Part shown: positions 1 through 9,420 of the stretch, in pieces
How the letters are laid out: each line of letters begins with the position of its first letter
How positions within the stretch are numbered: position 1 is the first letter of the stretch
From: Nostoc spongiaeforme FACHB-130
GTDB lineage: Bacteria; Cyanobacteriota; Cyanobacteriia; Cyanobacteriales; Nostocaceae
NCBI RefSeq assembly: GCF_014698475.1
Contig: NZ_JACJTB010000006.1
Location: forward strand, 122,908 to 186,907
Direction: 5' to 3'
DNA length: 64,000 nt
The notes under the pieces: generated by a model
What the model saw: the letters and a program-made list of their open reading frames with translations, nothing else
The model's database searches: none
What the model was told of the DNA's origin: nothing
Made by a program: the position numbers and the translations under genes

Positions 1-104
1 ACAAATGCAAAGTGGGCGATCGCGTGCGGATTCAAGAAACCAGACCCCTGAGCAAAACCAAACGCTGGCAAGTCACAGAAATCCTCAACACTAAAAACTC
101 ATAA
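1..104 (+). CDS. rpsQ: 30S ribosomal protein S17, 3' end (5' truncated by window edge)
   Basis: The reading frame is open from the window edge to a TAA at 102-104 and encodes a basic tail containing [20 protein letters not shown], the typical C-terminal part of bacterial S17. S17 is a primary binder of 16S rRNA in the small subunit. The position immediately before rplN is the universal S17-L14 order. A HIP1 octamer (16-23) lies inside the coding region. Only about 33 codons are visible, so start, length and N-terminal half cannot be judged. Confidence 0.93.
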   Translation, partial: KCKVGDRVRIQETRPLSKTKRWQVTEILNTKNS

Positions 105-143
105 GTTGTTACTTCACTAACAACTGCACAAGGGAGACCAATT

Positions 144-512
144 GTGATTCAACCCCAAACTTACTTAAATGTGGCAGATAACAGTGGCGCACGGAAACTA
201 ATGTGTATCCGGGTGTTAGGTGCTGGTAATAGCCGTTACGGTTTTATCGGCGATCGGATTATCGCTGTTGTCAAAGATGCGATTCCCAACATGGCTGTGA
301 AAAAATCAGATGTTGTGGAAGCTGTGATTGTTCGCACTCGCCATAACATCCGTCGTGATAGCGGTATGACTATTCGCTTTGATGATAACGCCGCCGTGAT
401 CATCAATAAAGAAGGTAATCCTAGAGGTACACGGGTATTTGGCCCAGTAGCACGGGAACTCCGCGACAAGAACTTTACTAAAATTGTTTCTCTGGCTCCG
501 GAGGTGCTGTAA
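144..512 (+). CDS. rplN: 50S ribosomal protein L14
   Basis: L14 binds 23S rRNA at the subunit interface and forms bridges with 16S rRNA. The protein is 122 residues, the standard bacterial length, starting [18 protein letters not shown], the conserved L14 N-terminus. The start is a GTG at 144, chosen because it gives this N-terminus and is preceded by an AGGGAG Shine-Dalgarno at 131-136. The last base of its TAA (510-512) is the first base of the rplX ATG, a one-base overlap that suggests translational coupling. Confidence 0.98.
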   Translation: MIQPQTYLNVADNSGARKLMCIRVLGAGNSRYGFIGDRIIAVVKDAIPNMAVKKSDVVEAVIVRTRHNIRRDSGMTIRFDDNAAVIINKEGNPRGTRVFGPVARELRDKNFTKIVSLAPEVL

Positions 513-856
513 TGCCTAGCCAAAAGGAAAAAGTCTTCTATAAAATGCACGTCAAAACTGGTGACACCGTACAAGTAATTGCAGGCAAAGACAAAGGCAA
601 AGTTGGCGAAGTGATTAAAGCATTACCCCAACTGAGCAAAGTCATTGTTAAAGGTGTCAACATTAAGACAAAGCACGTTAAGCCCCAACAAGAAGGGGAA
701 TCTGGACGGATTGTCACTCAAGAGTACCCAATCCACAGTTCCAACGTGATGCTCTATTCCACCAAACAAAATGTCGCTAGTCGCGTTTGCTACACCTTTA
801 CCCCCGAAGGCAAGAAGGTGAGAAAACTCAAAAAAACTGGCGAGATTCTTGATTAA
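512..856 (+). CDS. rplX: 50S ribosomal protein L24
   Basis: L24 is an assembly-initiating protein of the large subunit, binding the 5' part of 23S rRNA. The 114-residue product carries the KOW motif near residues 15-40 ([20 protein letters not shown]), then the [11 protein letters not shown] and [10 protein letters not shown] segments typical of L24. Its ATG overlaps the rplN stop by one base and a GGAGG-like stretch lies in the end of rplN. Length and order are normal for cyanobacteria. Confidence 0.97.
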   Translation: MPSQKEKVFYKMHVKTGDTVQVIAGKDKGKVGEVIKALPQLSKVIVKGVNIKTKHVKPQQEGESGRIVTQEYPIHSSNVMLYSTKQNVASRVCYTFTPEGKKVRKLKKTGEILD

Positions 857-858
857 GA

Positions 859-904
859 ATGAAGATAAAGCCTGAAGCATAAATATTACTTATCTTATCT
901 TCAT
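859..904 (+). other. Inverted repeat in the rplX-rplE gap
   Basis: ATGAAGATAA (859-868) is perfectly complementary to TTATCTTCAT (895-904) with a 26-base loop. No T-run follows, so a terminator is unlikely; it could be an RNA processing or attenuation structure inside the operon, or chance. No function is claimed. Confidence 0.3.
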
Positions 905-952
905 CCTTCATAATCTTCCCTGACCAAGCCCAGGGATATCAGGACAAAAACT

Positions 953-1501
953 ATGGCGATAACAAGACTCAAAACTTTATATCAAGAGACAATCGTCCCG
1001 AATCTCACAAATCAGTTTCAATACACCAACATTCATCAAGTACCGAAGTTGGTCAAGGTGACTGTTAACCGAGGTTTGGGCGAAGCTGCACAAAATGCTA
1101 AGGCTTTGGAAGCTTCTATCAACGAAATTGCGTTAATTACAGGTCAAAAACCTGTAGTGACAAGAGCGAAAAAAGCGATCGCAGGCTTTAAAATTCGCCA
1201 AGGTATGCCCGTCGGGATTATGGTCACACTCAGAGGCGAGAGAATGTATGCTTTCCTCGACCGCTTGATCAGCTTGACACTACCAAGAATTCGTGACTTT
1301 CGTGGTATTAGCCCAAAAAGCTTTGACGGCCGTGGTAACTACACTCTCGGCGTAAGAGAACAGCTAATCTTTCCAGAAGTCGAATACGATAGCATTGATC
1401 AAGTTCGTGGTCTGGATATTTCGATTATTACTACAGCAAAAACTGACGAAGAGGGCCGCGCTTTACTCAAAGAATTGGGAATGCCCTTTCGCGATCAATA
1501 A
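953..1501 (+). CDS. rplE: 50S ribosomal protein L5
   Basis: L5 binds 5S rRNA and contacts S13 and P-site tRNA from the central protuberance. The 182-residue product has the conserved blocks [11 protein letters not shown] (about 36-46), [23 protein letters not shown] (about 61-83), [16 protein letters not shown] and the C-terminal [19 protein letters not shown]. The ATG at 953 is the first in-frame start and gives the usual length. As in other cyanobacteria, rpsN (S14) does not follow; rpsH comes next after 20 bases. Confidence 0.98.
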   Translation: MAITRLKTLYQETIVPNLTNQFQYTNIHQVPKLVKVTVNRGLGEAAQNAKALEASINEIALITGQKPVVTRAKKAIAGFKIRQGMPVGIMVTLRGERMYAFLDRLISLTLPRIRDFRGISPKSFDGRGNYTLGVREQLIFPEVEYDSIDQVRGLDISIITTAKTDEEGRALLKELGMPFRDQ

Positions 1502-1521
1502 GTTCATCTAAAGAGGGAACG

Positions 1522-1923
1522 ATGGCGGCTAACGACACAATTGCAGATATGCTGACGCGCATCCGCAATGCCAACATGGCAAGGCATCAAACAACACAAG
1601 TGCCAGCCACTAAAATGACCCGTAGTATTGCCAAAGTACTACAGGAAGAAGGATTTATTTCAGAATATTCGGAAACCGGAGAAGGCGTAAAACGGCACTT
1701 GGTGATTGCCCTAAAATACAAAGGGAAAAATCGTCAGCCTTTGATTACTGCCCTCAAACGGATCAGTAAACCTGGTTTACGTGTTTATTCCAACCGAAAA
1801 GAACTACCCAGAGTATTAGGCGGTATCGGTATTGCCATTATTTCTACATCTAGTGGCATTATGACTGACCGTGAGGCTCGCCGTCAGAATTTGGGTGGTG
1901 AAGTACTTTGCTACGTCTGGTAG
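1522..1923 (+). CDS. rpsH: 30S ribosomal protein S8
   Basis: S8 binds the central domain of 16S rRNA; in E. coli it also represses the spc operon by binding the rplE region of the mRNA, but whether that happens here cannot be seen. The 133-residue protein starts [17 protein letters not shown] and ends with the conserved [18 protein letters not shown] and [16 protein letters not shown] at 1512-1518 is a good Shine-Dalgarno. The stop TAG runs directly into a short-repeat spacer. Confidence 0.98.
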   Translation: MAANDTIADMLTRIRNANMARHQTTQVPATKMTRSIAKVLQEEGFISEYSETGEGVKRHLVIALKYKGKNRQPLITALKRISKPGLRVYSNRKELPRVLGGIGIAIISTSSGIMTDREARRQNLGGEVLCYVW

Positions 1924-1988
1924 TCATTAGTCATTTGTCATTAGTAAAGGACAAATAACAAAGGACAAATAACAAAGGACAAAAGATC
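1924..1988 (+). repeat. Heptameric short tandem repeats (STRR) between rpsH and rplF
   Basis: The gap consists almost wholly of GTCATTA/TCATTTG heptamers followed by ACAAATA/ACAAAGG units, the two halves being roughly complementary. Such arrays are typical of Nostocales genomes. The last unit contains AAGGA (1975-1979), nine bases before the rplF ATG, so the repeat itself seems to supply the Shine-Dalgarno. Confidence 0.85.
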
Positions 1989-2537
1989 ATGTCTCGTATT
2001 GGTAAAAGACCAATTACTATTCCCACCAAAGTGCAAGTCACCATTGATGGCACCAAGGTTGTTGTAAAAGGCCCCAAAGGTGAGCTTTCACGGGATCTAC
2101 CTGTTCAAGTAACAGTGAACCAAGAAGGCGAAACCTTACAAGTAGTTCGCAAAGATGATTCCCGTACTTCTCGCCAAATGCACGGTTTAAGCCGGACATT
2201 GGTAGCCAACATGGTAGAGGGAGTTTCCCAAGGTTTTCAACGTCGTTTGGAAATTCAAGGGGTTGGTTATCGCGCCCAAGTACAAGGACGTAACCTAGTG
2301 TTAAATATGGGTTTCAGTCATCAAGTACATATTGAGCCACCAGATGGAATTCAGTTTGCGGTAGAAAATAACACTAACGTCATTGTTAGTGGTTATGACA
2401 AAGAAGTAGTCGGTAATACAGCTGCTAAGATTCGGTCCGTCCGACCACCAGAACCTTATAAAGGTAAAGGTATTCGCTATGCGGGTGAAGTAGTCAGACG
2501 CAAAGCTGGCAAGACCGGAGGTAAAGGTAAGAAATAA
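1989..2537 (+). CDS. rplF: 50S ribosomal protein L6
   Basis: L6 lies near the sarcin-ricin loop of 23S rRNA and the factor-binding site. The 182-residue product starts [12 protein letters not shown] and has the two L6 repeats, with [19 protein letters not shown] near the middle and the C-terminal signature [14 protein letters not shown] followed by a basic tail. The ATG at 1989 is preceded by AAGGA inside a heptamer repeat. A two-base gap separates it from rplR, so the two genes are almost certainly cotranslated. Confidence 0.98.
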   Translation: MSRIGKRPITIPTKVQVTIDGTKVVVKGPKGELSRDLPVQVTVNQEGETLQVVRKDDSRTSRQMHGLSRTLVANMVEGVSQGFQRRLEIQGVGYRAQVQGRNLVLNMGFSHQVHIEPPDGIQFAVENNTNVIVSGYDKEVVGNTAAKIRSVRPPEPYKGKGIRYAGEVVRRKAGKTGGKGKK

Positions 2538-2539
2538 GC

Positions 2540-2902
2540 ATGAAACTTACTCGTAGAGAATCCAAACATCGCCGCCACCGCCGCGTCCGTGGCAGGGTTA
2601 GCGGCTCTCCAGAACGTCCACGCCTAGCCGTATTTCGTTCTAACCAACATATTTACGCCCAAGTAATTGATGATACTCAGCATCACACTTTAGTGGCAGC
2701 ATCAACTTTAGATGCAGAGTTAAAAGTAAATTTAGCTTCTGGCGCTAACTGCGAAGCCTCAGCACAAGTTGGTAAGTTAATTGCAGCCCGCGCGTTAGAA
2801 AAGGGCATTACAAAAGTAGTTTTTGATCGTGGTGGTAACATATACCACGGCCGCATCAAAACACTAGCGGATGCTGCACGCGAAGCTGGTTTAGATTTTT
2901 AA
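2540..2902 (+). CDS. rplR: 50S ribosomal protein L18
   Basis: L18 binds 5S rRNA together with L5 in the central protuberance. The 120-residue product has a strongly basic N-terminus ([18 protein letters not shown]), then [19 protein letters not shown] and the conserved C-terminus [28 protein letters not shown]. The start follows the rplF stop after two bases with AGGTAAGAAATAAG upstream. Downstream lies an unusually long 196-base repeat-filled spacer before rpsE. Confidence 0.98.
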   Translation: MKLTRRESKHRRHRRVRGRVSGSPERPRLAVFRSNQHIYAQVIDDTQHHTLVAASTLDAELKVNLASGANCEASAQVGKLIAARALEKGITKVVFDRGGNIYHGRIKTLADAAREAGLDF

Positions 2903-3098
2903 AGTCATTAGTCATTAGGAGCCAGTGCGTTGGGGAGACAGCGCAGTGGGCGGGTTTACCGACTTAAAGCGACTGTCGTCGGCTTCGCCGACTTGTAGCA
3001 ACTGGCATTCATTTGTCATTGGTCATTAGGTAAATGACAAAGGACAAATGACAATTGACAAATGACAATTGACAAATGACATTTAGAGAGCATGAATT
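2903..3098 (+). repeat. STRR-rich spacer with an inserted GCCAGTG...ACTGGC element
   Basis: The flanks are heptameric repeats (GTCATTA-type on the left, ATGACAA/TTGACAA-type at 3030-3080). Between them sits an 86-base element (2921-3006) bounded by GCCAGTG and ACTGGC. It contains a GTCGGC-TTC-GCCGAC stem-loop (2978-2992). A shorter relative with the same ends occurs at 24834-24872. This is noncoding; no start codon with a conserved product was found. It separates two ribosomal protein genes that are closely spaced in most bacteria. Confidence 0.75.
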
Positions 3099-3623
3099 AT
3101 GGCAACAGGTCGTCGTAAAGCTAACCGCGCGAAAAAAGAAGAAACCAACTGGCAAGAGCGTGTAATCCAAATCAGACGTGTGAGCAAGGTAGTTAAGGGT
3201 GGTAAAAAACTCAGCTTCCGCGCCATTGTCGTTGTTGGTAACGAACGCGGTCAAGTGGGCGTGGGAGTAGGGAAAGCCTCAGATGTTATCGGTGCTGTGA
3301 AAAAAGGCGTAGCCGATGGCAAAAAACACCTAATTGACATTCCAATTACCAAATCTAATTCCATTCCTCATCCGATTGATGGCGTTGGTGGCGGCGCAAA
3401 AGTGATCATGCGTCCAGCCGCACCTGGTACTGGTGTAATTGCTGGTGGTGCCGTGCGGACTGTACTGGAATTAGCTGGAGTTCGCAACGTTCTTGCTAAA
3501 CAACTTGGTTCTAACAACCCACTTAATAATGCTAGAGCCGCAGTCAATGCTTTATCTACCCTACGTACTTTGGCAGAAGTTGCCGAAGACCGTGGTATTG
3601 CTATTGACAAACTCTACATTTAG
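3099..3623 (+). CDS. rpsE: 30S ribosomal protein S5
   Basis: S5 is involved in translational fidelity and mRNA unwinding at the entry channel. The 174-residue product has the S5 N-terminal double-stranded RNA-binding fold ([39 protein letters not shown]) and the C-terminal half with [20 protein letters not shown] and the [10 protein letters not shown] segment. ATG at 3099 follows AGAGAG at 3083-3088. rpmD (L30), which follows rpsE in many bacteria, is absent, as usual in cyanobacteria. Confidence 0.98.
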   Translation: MATGRRKANRAKKEETNWQERVIQIRRVSKVVKGGKKLSFRAIVVVGNERGQVGVGVGKASDVIGAVKKGVADGKKHLIDIPITKSNSIPHPIDGVGGGAKVIMRPAAPGTGVIAGGAVRTVLELAGVRNVLAKQLGSNNPLNNARAAVNALSTLRTLAEVAEDRGIAIDKLYI

Positions 3624-3667
3624 TAGAGCTTCAATGACGAGTTCTTGTACACAATACAAATAACATC

Positions 3668-4114
3668 ATGAGACTCAACGATGTTAAGCCCCAAAAAGGC
3701 TCCAAAAAACGCCGTCGCCGTGTAGGTAGAGGCATTTCTGCTGGTCAAGGTGCTAGTGCTGGTCTAGGTATGCGGGGTCAAAAATCTCGCTCTGGTAGTA
3801 GTACCAGACCAGGGTTTGAAGGTGGTCAACAGCCGTTATACCGCCGTATACCCAAGCTGAAAGGCTTTCCAGTTGTGAATCGCAAGATTTACACTACGAT
3901 AAATGTAGAGAAGTTAGCCTCTCTTCCTGCCAACACAGAAGTAACATTGGAATCCTTAAAAGCAGCTGGAATTTTAACCTCTGCCAAAGGGCCATTGAAA
4001 ATTTTGGGTAATGGGGAATTGAACGTTGCCCTCAACGTCAAAGCGGCAGCTTTCACAGGTCAAGCTCGTAGCAAAATTGAGGCGGCTGGAGGAAGTTGTG
4101 AAGTTTTAGGGTGA
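3668..4114 (+). CDS. rplO: 50S ribosomal protein L15
   Basis: L15 is a late-assembly large-subunit protein with a long extended N-terminal tail. The 148-residue product starts [20 protein letters not shown], followed by the Gly/Arg-rich [20 protein letters not shown] segment and [19 protein letters not shown], all typical of L15. ATG at 3668 gives the family N-terminus; only a weak ribosome-binding site is visible upstream. It is followed by secY after 70 bases. Confidence 0.98.
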   Translation: MRLNDVKPQKGSKKRRRRVGRGISAGQGASAGLGMRGQKSRSGSSTRPGFEGGQQPLYRRIPKLKGFPVVNRKIYTTINVEKLASLPANTEVTLESLKAAGILTSAKGPLKILGNGELNVALNVKAAAFTGQARSKIEAAGGSCEVLG

Positions 4115-4184
4115 AGCTCAACCGCGCACTTAAATATCTGCCAACTCGCTTCCAGTGCCTGGTTCACGACAAAGGTAGCACTCT

Positions 4185-5498
4185 ATGATCAGTCGAGATA
4201 AAGCCCCAACGGCTCAAGAAACTTTTATGCAGATGGCGCAAGCAGCTGGGCTAAGAGGCAGGCTGCTTGTTACTGTCGGTATTTTAATTTTGGTTCGCCT
4301 AGGTATCTTTTTACCTGTACCGGGAATTGACAGAGCTAGATTTGCTGAAGCCATTTCCGGCAACAATTCCATATTTGGTTTATTGGATATCTTTTCTGGG
4401 CGCGGACTTTCTACTTTGGGAGTCTTTGCTTTAGGGATTTTGCCCTTTATTAATGCGTCCATTATCATCCAATTACTGACTGCGGCTATCCCATCTTTAG
4501 AAAATTTACAGAAAAACGAAGGCGAAGCAGGACGGCGGAGAATATCGCAAATCACCCGCTACGTGACTGTAGGTTGGGCAATTGTTCAAAGTGTGGCATT
4601 TTCTGCATTATTTCTCCAACAGTTTGCCTTACAGCCTGGACCGCTATTTGTAGCTGAAACTGCGATCGCTCTTACCGCAGGTTCTATGTTTGTTATGTGG
4701 GCATCCGAATTGATCACAGAACGAGGTATTGGTAATGGTGCATCATTGTTGATTTTTGTCAACATTGTTGCTTCGCTACCTAAATCTCTGGGCGACACCA
4801 TCGACTTAGTACAAGTTGGTGGTCGAGAAATCGTGGGTCGGGTAATTGTGCTGGTGTTGGTCTTCTTAGCCACCATCGTAGGCATTGTTTTTGTGCAGGA
4901 AGGTATTCGCCGCATCCCAATCATTTCTGCTCGTCGTCAAGTAGGTCGAAGAGTTTTGGCAGAACAGCGTAGTTACCTACCTTTGCGTCTCAACTCTGGT
5001 GGTGTAATGCCAATTATTTTTGCGGCTGCCATTTTGAGTTTGCCATTACTCATTGCCAACTTTACCAAAAATCCTGACTTGGCAAACATCGTCAATACCT
5101 ATCTCAGCCCTGGCGGTTCTGCACCTTGGGTATATGCGCTAGTGTATTTAACTTCCATTGTTTTCTTTAGCTACTTCTACTCTTCATTAATTGTGAACCC
5201 AGTTGATGTAGCACAAAACTTGAAAAAAATGGGTTCTAGTATTCCTGGTATTCGTCCAGGAAAAGCTACCAGTGAGTATATTGAGCGAGTTATTAACCGC
5301 TTAACTTTTTTGGGAGCTATATTTTTAGGCTTGGTTGCGATTATTCCTACCGCCGTGGAAAGTGCGTTGAAAGTGCCAACCTTCAAGGGACTGGGTGCTA
5401 CTTCATTGTTAATTCTAGTTGGTGTGGCAATTGACACCGCAAAACAAGTCCAAACCTACGTTATTTCTCAGCGTTATGAAGGAATGGTGAAACAATAG
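4185..5498 (+). CDS. secY: Protein translocase subunit SecY
   Basis: SecY is the channel-forming subunit of the SecYEG translocon; in cyanobacteria it serves plasma and thylakoid membranes. The 437-residue protein has about ten membrane spans. Landmarks are [15 protein letters not shown] near residues 40-55, [15 protein letters not shown] (plug/TM2 region), the cytoplasmic loops with RRISQITRY and [19 protein letters not shown], and [19 protein letters not shown]. The stop overlaps the GTG start of adk by one base. secG of the same complex is at 18399 in this window. Confidence 0.98.
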   Translation: MISRDKAPTAQETFMQMAQAAGLRGRLLVTVGILILVRLGIFLPVPGIDRARFAEAISGNNSIFGLLDIFSGRGLSTLGVFALGILPFINASIIIQLLTAAIPSLENLQKNEGEAGRRRISQITRYVTVGWAIVQSVAFSALFLQQFALQPGPLFVAETAIALTAGSMFVMWASELITERGIGNGASLLIFVNIVASLPKSLGDTIDLVQVGGREIVGRVIVLVLVFLATIVGIVFVQEGIRRIPIISARRQVGRRVLAEQRSYLPLRLNSGGVMPIIFAAAILSLPLLIANFTKNPDLANIVNTYLSPGGSAPWVYALVYLTSIVFFSYFYSSLIVNPVDVAQNLKKMGSSIPGIRPGKATSEYIERVINRLTFLGAIFLGLVAIIPTAVESALKVPTFKGLGATSLLILVGVAIDTAKQVQTYVISQRYEGMVKQ

Positions 5499-6052
5499 TG
5501 ACGCGACTAATCTTCTTGGGGCCACCGGGTGCGGGAAAAGGAACTCAAGCTCAGGTTTTGGCAGAACACCTGCATATCCCTCATATTTCCACTGGTGAAA
5601 TCTTGAGGCAAGCCATGAAAGAGCAAACTCCTTTGGGAGTCAAAGCTCAAAGTTACGTGGATAGCGGTGAGTTAGTTCCTGATCAATTGGTGCAAGACTT
5701 AGTAGAGGAACGTCTAGGTCAATCAGATGCCCAAGCCGGTTGGATTTTAGACGGTTTTCCTCGCAAAGTGACGCAAGCAGCTTTTTTAGAAGCATTGTTA
5801 GCGAAAACTGCTCAAGGTGGCGAAAGAGTAGTTAACTTAGATGCACCAGATGACATTGTAATTTCACGGTTACTGGCTAGAGGAAGAAAAGATGATACCG
5901 AAGAGGTGATTCGTCGTCGCCTAGAAGTGTACCGCAATGAAACTGCACCTTTGATCAACTACTATAGTGAACGCCAAAGGCTATTAACAGTCAATGGTAA
6001 TCAATCCCAAGAAGAAGTCACTAGTAAATTGAAACAAATTTTAGCCGCCTAG
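5498..6052 (+). CDS. adk: Adenylate kinase
   Basis: Catalyses ATP + AMP = 2 ADP. The P-loop [12 protein letters not shown] is at residues 8-19, the AMP-binding [10 protein letters not shown] and the WILDGFPRK block follow, and the C-terminal half has the short LID with [18 protein letters not shown]. At 184 residues it is the short-lid form without zinc cysteines. The start is a GTG overlapping the secY stop by one base, implying translational coupling. The secY-adk-infA order is the usual one. Confidence 0.98.
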   Translation: MTRLIFLGPPGAGKGTQAQVLAEHLHIPHISTGEILRQAMKEQTPLGVKAQSYVDSGELVPDQLVQDLVEERLGQSDAQAGWILDGFPRKVTQAAFLEALLAKTAQGGERVVNLDAPDDIVISRLLARGRKDDTEEVIRRRLEVYRNETAPLINYYSERQRLLTVNGNQSQEEVTSKLKQILAA

Positions 6053-6254
6053 CTGGAGATGCAGGAGTAGTTATAGGGAATCATAAAATTCACCATTCAC
6101 TACTCCCCATTCTTCACTAAACTCTGGCAAAAAGATGCTGATCGATTTTAGCTAAAATATATTAATAAACTGTTGATATATTTCTTAAATTGTGTTCTGT
6201 TGCAGATAAAAGCTGCCAGCGAACCAAAAACTGTTGAGTTGAGGAACAAAAAAG

Positions 6255-6479
6255 TTGTCTAAACAAGATTTGATTGAAATGGAAGGTACTGTTACGGAGT
6301 CCTTGCCAAACGCGATGTTTCGTGTAGACCTGGACAATGGTTTTAACGTACTGGCACACATTTCTGGAAAAATTCGCCGCAACTACATCAAGATTTTGCC
6401 CGGCGATCGCGTCAAGGTTGAACTCACTCCCTATGACCTGACAAAAGGCCGAATTACCTATAGATTGCGGAAAAAATAA
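6255..6479 (+). CDS. infA: Translation initiation factor IF-1
   Basis: IF-1 occupies the A site of the 30S subunit during initiation. The 74-residue product is a single S1-like OB fold ([56 protein letters not shown]). The start is an unusual TTG at 6255, supported by the N-terminal sequence [10 protein letters not shown] matching the family and by GAGG at 6241-6244. The 202 bases before it have no gene; they are AT-rich with a weak ATATAT inverted repeat near 6155-6183. Confidence 0.96.
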
Positions 6480-6580
6480 TTAAATCCAGAAAAAACTAGT
6501 TATATGTGAAGGATCTTACCATAAAATCAACTTGTTGGGAGATTCTCATCTACTTAACTGTAATATTTTTCTAGAAATGC

Positions 6581-6586
6581 TATAAT
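6581..6586 (+). promoter_or_regulatory. Possible internal promoter -10 upstream of rpmJ
   Basis: A consensus TATAAT lies 29 bases before the rpmJ ATG, in an AT-rich 135-base gap. The hexamer 17 bases upstream (CTGTAA) matches the -35 consensus only weakly, so this is a candidate only. Confidence 0.3.
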
Positions 6587-6614
6587 TTTATATTTGGAGT
6601 CAATTAAGAAGGGC

Positions 6615-6728
6615 ATGAAAGTCAGAGCCTCTGTCAAAAAAATTTGCGAAAAATGTAACGTGATTCGCCGTCGTGGTCGCGTTATGGTGATTTGCTCTAA
6701 CCCCAAGCATAAACAACGTCAAGGATAA
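6615..6728 (+). CDS. rpmJ: 50S ribosomal protein L36
   Basis: A short gene of 37 codons starting [20 protein letters not shown] and ending NPKHKQRQG. It has the zinc-ribbon ligands C11, C14, C27 and H32 of the classic (zinc-containing) L36, which binds 23S rRNA helices in the large subunit. AGAAGGG at 6607-6613 is close to the ATG. Location between infA and rpsM is the standard cyanobacterial order. Confidence 0.97.
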   Translation: MKVRASVKKICEKCNVIRRRGRVMVICSNPKHKQRQG

Positions 6729-6853
6729 CACTCTCAGTATTAGGGAGTTAACCGCGACTAGGAAAAAATCACCAAAAAAATCCCAGGTGTGGCATATCAA
6801 TCACCCACATCTTAACCAAGAGAAACAGCGAGAACAACAGGGAGAGATTTATT

Positions 6854-7234
6854 GTGGCACGTATTGCCGGCGTAGACCTGCCACGCGATAAGCGCGTAGA
6901 GATTGGTCTGACTTACATTTATGGAATTGGATTATCAAGGTCGCAAGAAATTCTGGCGACTACAGGTGTCAATCCAGACACTCGTGTGAAAGACTTAAGT
7001 GATGCCGATGTCGCAGCCCTACGTGCAGAAATAGAAAGTAACTATCAAGTAGAAGGTGACTTGCGGCGCTGGGAAGGGATGAACATCAAGCGTCTAATTG
7101 ACATCGGAACCTACAGAGGTCGCAGACACCGGATGGGTTTACCAGTCAGAGGACAAAGAACCCGTACTAATGCTAGAACCCGTCGTGGCAGAAGGCAGAC
7201 AGTGGCTGGTAAGAAGAAGGCTCCTGGCAAATAA
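6854..7234 (+). CDS. rpsM: 30S ribosomal protein S13
   Basis: S13 sits in the head of the 30S subunit and contacts L5 and tRNA. The 126-residue product starts [24 protein letters not shown] from a GTG at 6854 preceded by GGGAGAG at 6840-6846. It contains the helix-two-turn-helix region and the conserved [21 protein letters not shown] followed by a Lys/Gly-rich tail. It is followed by rpsK, as in the alpha operon. Confidence 0.98.
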   Translation: MARIAGVDLPRDKRVEIGLTYIYGIGLSRSQEILATTGVNPDTRVKDLSDADVAALRAEIESNYQVEGDLRRWEGMNIKRLIDIGTYRGRRHRMGLPVRGQRTRTNARTRRGRRQTVAGKKKAPGK

Positions 7235-7288
7235 TTGTTCATTGCTTGCTCAACAGAGCAAGTTTTTCCTTAAATTAACTAAACAAAT

Positions 7289-7684
7289 ATGGCGAGACAA
7301 CCAACTAAAAAAACTGGGAGTAAAAAGCAAAAGCGGAACGTACCCAACGGACTTGCTTACATCCAATCTACTTTCAACAATAGCATTGTCACCATCACTG
7401 ATCAAAACGGTGATGTTATTTCCTGGGCAAGTGCTGGTTCCAGTGGTTTTAAAGGAGCCAAAAAAGGAACTCCCTTTGCAGCTCAAACTGCTGCTGAAAG
7501 TGCCGCCCGTCGAGCGATTGACCAAGGAATGCGTCAAATTGAAGTGATGGTCAGTGGACCTGGTGCTGGTAGAGAAACTGCAATTCGCGCACTGCAAGGA
7601 GCAGGGCTGGAAATTACCCTGATTCGTGATATTACCCCAATTCCTCACAATGGTTGCCGTCCACCAAAGCGCCGTCGAGTCTAG
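7289..7684 (+). CDS. rpsK: 30S ribosomal protein S11
   Basis: S11 forms part of the platform of the 30S subunit near the E site. The 131-residue product has a basic N-terminus ([15 protein letters not shown]), the conserved [35 protein letters not shown], and the C-terminal [16 protein letters not shown] signature. rpsD, found between rpsK and rpoA in proteobacteria, is absent, as expected in cyanobacteria. Confidence 0.98.
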   Translation: MARQPTKKTGSKKQKRNVPNGLAYIQSTFNNSIVTITDQNGDVISWASAGSSGFKGAKKGTPFAAQTAAESAARRAIDQGMRQIEVMVSGPGAGRETAIRALQGAGLEITLIRDITPIPHNGCRPPKRRRV

Positions 7685-8018
7685 ATCAAACTTGTTGGGT
7701 AACAAATGCCAGAAGTTGCAATTAAAAATTCACTTGTTATAGCTACTAAAGTTTTGGTTTTTAGCTATCAAGCAGAGTAAATAGTAAATAACTTCTGGAT
7801 GCTTGGGTGGTAAAAAGCAAGTTAGCTCTTCCTGGAGGGAGAGCTGCTGCACTTTCCGCAACACCATATTTATGGATAATCGCCTATAAGCTGAAGCAGC
7901 AGGTCAGTTACCCCTACTGGATTTGGGTAGTTTGATTAGCCGGAAGCAAGCCGAGGGCAGAAGTAAATTGAATAGGCAATTAATTGCTAGCAGCACCTGA
8001 ATTAAGGGAGGCTACTCC
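7685..8018 (+). other. 334-base noncoding leader before rpoA with a stem-loop
   Basis: No supported gene is present. A compact hairpin at 7824-7845 pairs AGCTCTTCC with GGGAGAGCT around a TGGA loop (one wobble pair). It is not followed by a T-run, so it is not a simple terminator. The gap is several times longer than most spacers in this cluster and could hold a promoter or leader for rpoA. A GGGAGG Shine-Dalgarno sits at 8006-8011. Confidence 0.5.
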
Positions 8019-8966
8019 GTGGCGCAGTTTCAAATTGAATGTGTAGAGTCAAGTACAGAAGAAAGTCGGAGTCATTACAGTAAGTTTGTCTTAGAACCCC
8101 TGGAACGCGGTCAAGGCACAACTGTGGGTAATGCGCTGCGACGGGTGTTGTTGTCCAACTTGGAAGGAACAGCCGTAACCGCAGTGCGAATTGCAGGTGT
8201 TACACATGAGTTTGCCACAGTTCCGGGCGTGCGGGAAGACGTGCTAGAAATCTTGATGAGAATGAAAGAAGTTATTCTCAAAAGTTATTCTTCTCAACCC
8301 CAAATTGGCAGATTACTCGTTACCGGGCCAGCAACAGTCACAGCCGCTCATTTTGATTTGCCAAGTGAAGTTGAAGTTGTTGATCCTACCCAGTATGTTG
8401 CGACTCTCGCTGAGGGCGGTAAGCTGGAAATGGAATTTCGCATCGAACGCGGTAAGGGTTATCGTACCGTAGAAAGAGGACGAGAAGAAGCTACTTCTTT
8501 GGACTTTTTGCAAATCGACTCGGTATTTATGCCGGTGCGAAAAGTCAACTACAGTGTCGAAGAAGCCCGTGCGGATGGCTCGATTACCAAAGACAGGCTG
8601 TTATTAGAAGTTTGGACAAATGGTAGTGTCTCTCCCCAAGAAGCACTATCCTCAGCTGCCAGTATTTTGGTAGATTTATTCAACCCACTGAAGGATATTT
8701 CTTTAGAACCAACAGATATTGGTTCTGATATTCCAGACGATCCAACTGCTCAAATTCCCATCGAAGAATTGCAACTTTCTGTGCGAGCATACAACTGTCT
8801 CAAACGCGCACAAGTTAATTCTGTGGCAGACTTGTTGGATTTTACCCAAGAAGATTTGCTGGAAATCAAAAACTTTGGTCAGAAGTCGGCGGAAGAGGTA
8901 GTGGAAGCGTTACAAAGACGCTTGGGAATTACCTTACCGCAAGAAAGAAGCTCCAAACACAGCTAA
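8019..8966 (+). CDS. rpoA: DNA-directed RNA polymerase subunit alpha
   Basis: Alpha forms the dimer that nucleates RNA polymerase assembly and its C-terminal domain contacts UP elements and activators. The 315-residue protein starts with GTG at 8019 after GGGAGG. The N-terminal dimerisation domain has LERGQGTTVGNALRRVLLSN near residues 27-46. The C-terminal helix-hairpin-helix domain contains LSVRAYNCLKRAQVNSVADL and LLEIKNFGQKSAEEVVEAL. rplQ follows after 33 bases. Confidence 0.98.
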   Translation: MAQFQIECVESSTEESRSHYSKFVLEPLERGQGTTVGNALRRVLLSNLEGTAVTAVRIAGVTHEFATVPGVREDVLEILMRMKEVILKSYSSQPQIGRLLVTGPATVTAAHFDLPSEVEVVDPTQYVATLAEGGKLEMEFRIERGKGYRTVERGREEATSLDFLQIDSVFMPVRKVNYSVEEARADGSITKDRLLLEVWTNGSVSPQEALSSAASILVDLFNPLKDISLEPTDIGSDIPDDPTAQIPIEELQLSVRAYNCLKRAQVNSVADLLDFTQEDLLEIKNFGQKSAEEVVEALQRRLGITLPQERSSKHS

Positions 8967-8999
8967 AACAAAACCTTTCATAGTTCATAGTCCACTATT

Positions 9000-9350
9000 A
9001 TGCGTCACCGTTGTCGGGTTAAAAAACTTGGTAAACCAGCTGACCAGCGTCGCGCTCTGTTGCGTACCTTAACCACTGAGCTAGTTCGTCATGGTCGAAT
9101 TACCACCACTTTAATCAGAGCGAAAGCTTTGCGGAGTGAAGTAGATAAAATGATTACCTTAGCGAAAGACGGCTCCTTAGCATCTCGTCGGGCAGCTTTA
9201 GGTTACATATACGACAAGCAACTGGTTCATGCCTTGTTTGAACAAGCTCCTACTCGGTATGGTAATCGTAGTGGTGGTTACACCCGGATTATCCATACCA
9301 TGCCTCGGCGTGGAGACAATGCCGAAATGGCCATTATTGAACTTGTCTAA
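9000..9350 (+). CDS. rplQ: 50S ribosomal protein L17
   Basis: L17 lies near the exit tunnel of the large subunit. The 116-residue product starts [20 protein letters not shown] and has the conserved [22 protein letters not shown] block and the C-terminal [14 protein letters not shown] and [13 protein letters not shown]. It lies directly downstream of rpoA, as usual. No strong ribosome-binding site is visible; coupling to rpoA is possible. Confidence 0.98.
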   Translation: MRHRCRVKKLGKPADQRRALLRTLTTELVRHGRITTTLIRAKALRSEVDKMITLAKDGSLASRRAALGYIYDKQLVHALFEQAPTRYGNRSGGYTRIIHTMPRRGDNAEMAIIELV

Positions 9351-9416
9351 GTCATTAGTCATTAGTCATTGGTCAAACTGAACAAATGACAAAAGACAAG
9401 TGACAAAGGACAAAAT
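9351..9416 (+). repeat. STRR spacer between rplQ and truA
   Basis: GTCATTA/GTCATTG heptamers (from 9352) followed by ATGACAA, AAGACAA, GTGACAA and AGGACAA units fill the gap. The final AAGGA (9406-9410) lies ten bases before the preferred truA ATG and probably acts as its Shine-Dalgarno. The repeats also create false start codons (ATG 9385, GTG 9400). Confidence 0.8.
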
Positions 9417-9420
9417 CTGT

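Noticed and set aside
3009..3254. Minus-strand frame of 81 codons over the rplR-rpsE gap
   Set aside because: Its C-terminal half is translated heptamer repeat and the rest is antisense to rpsE; no ribosome-binding site or protein-like composition.
6162..6382. Small minus-strand frames opposite infA
   Set aside because: Antisense to a conserved gene, no conserved product.
7098..7547. 149-codon plus-strand frame across rpsM and rpsK
   Set aside because: It is out of frame with two well-supported ribosomal protein genes and its product has no domain.
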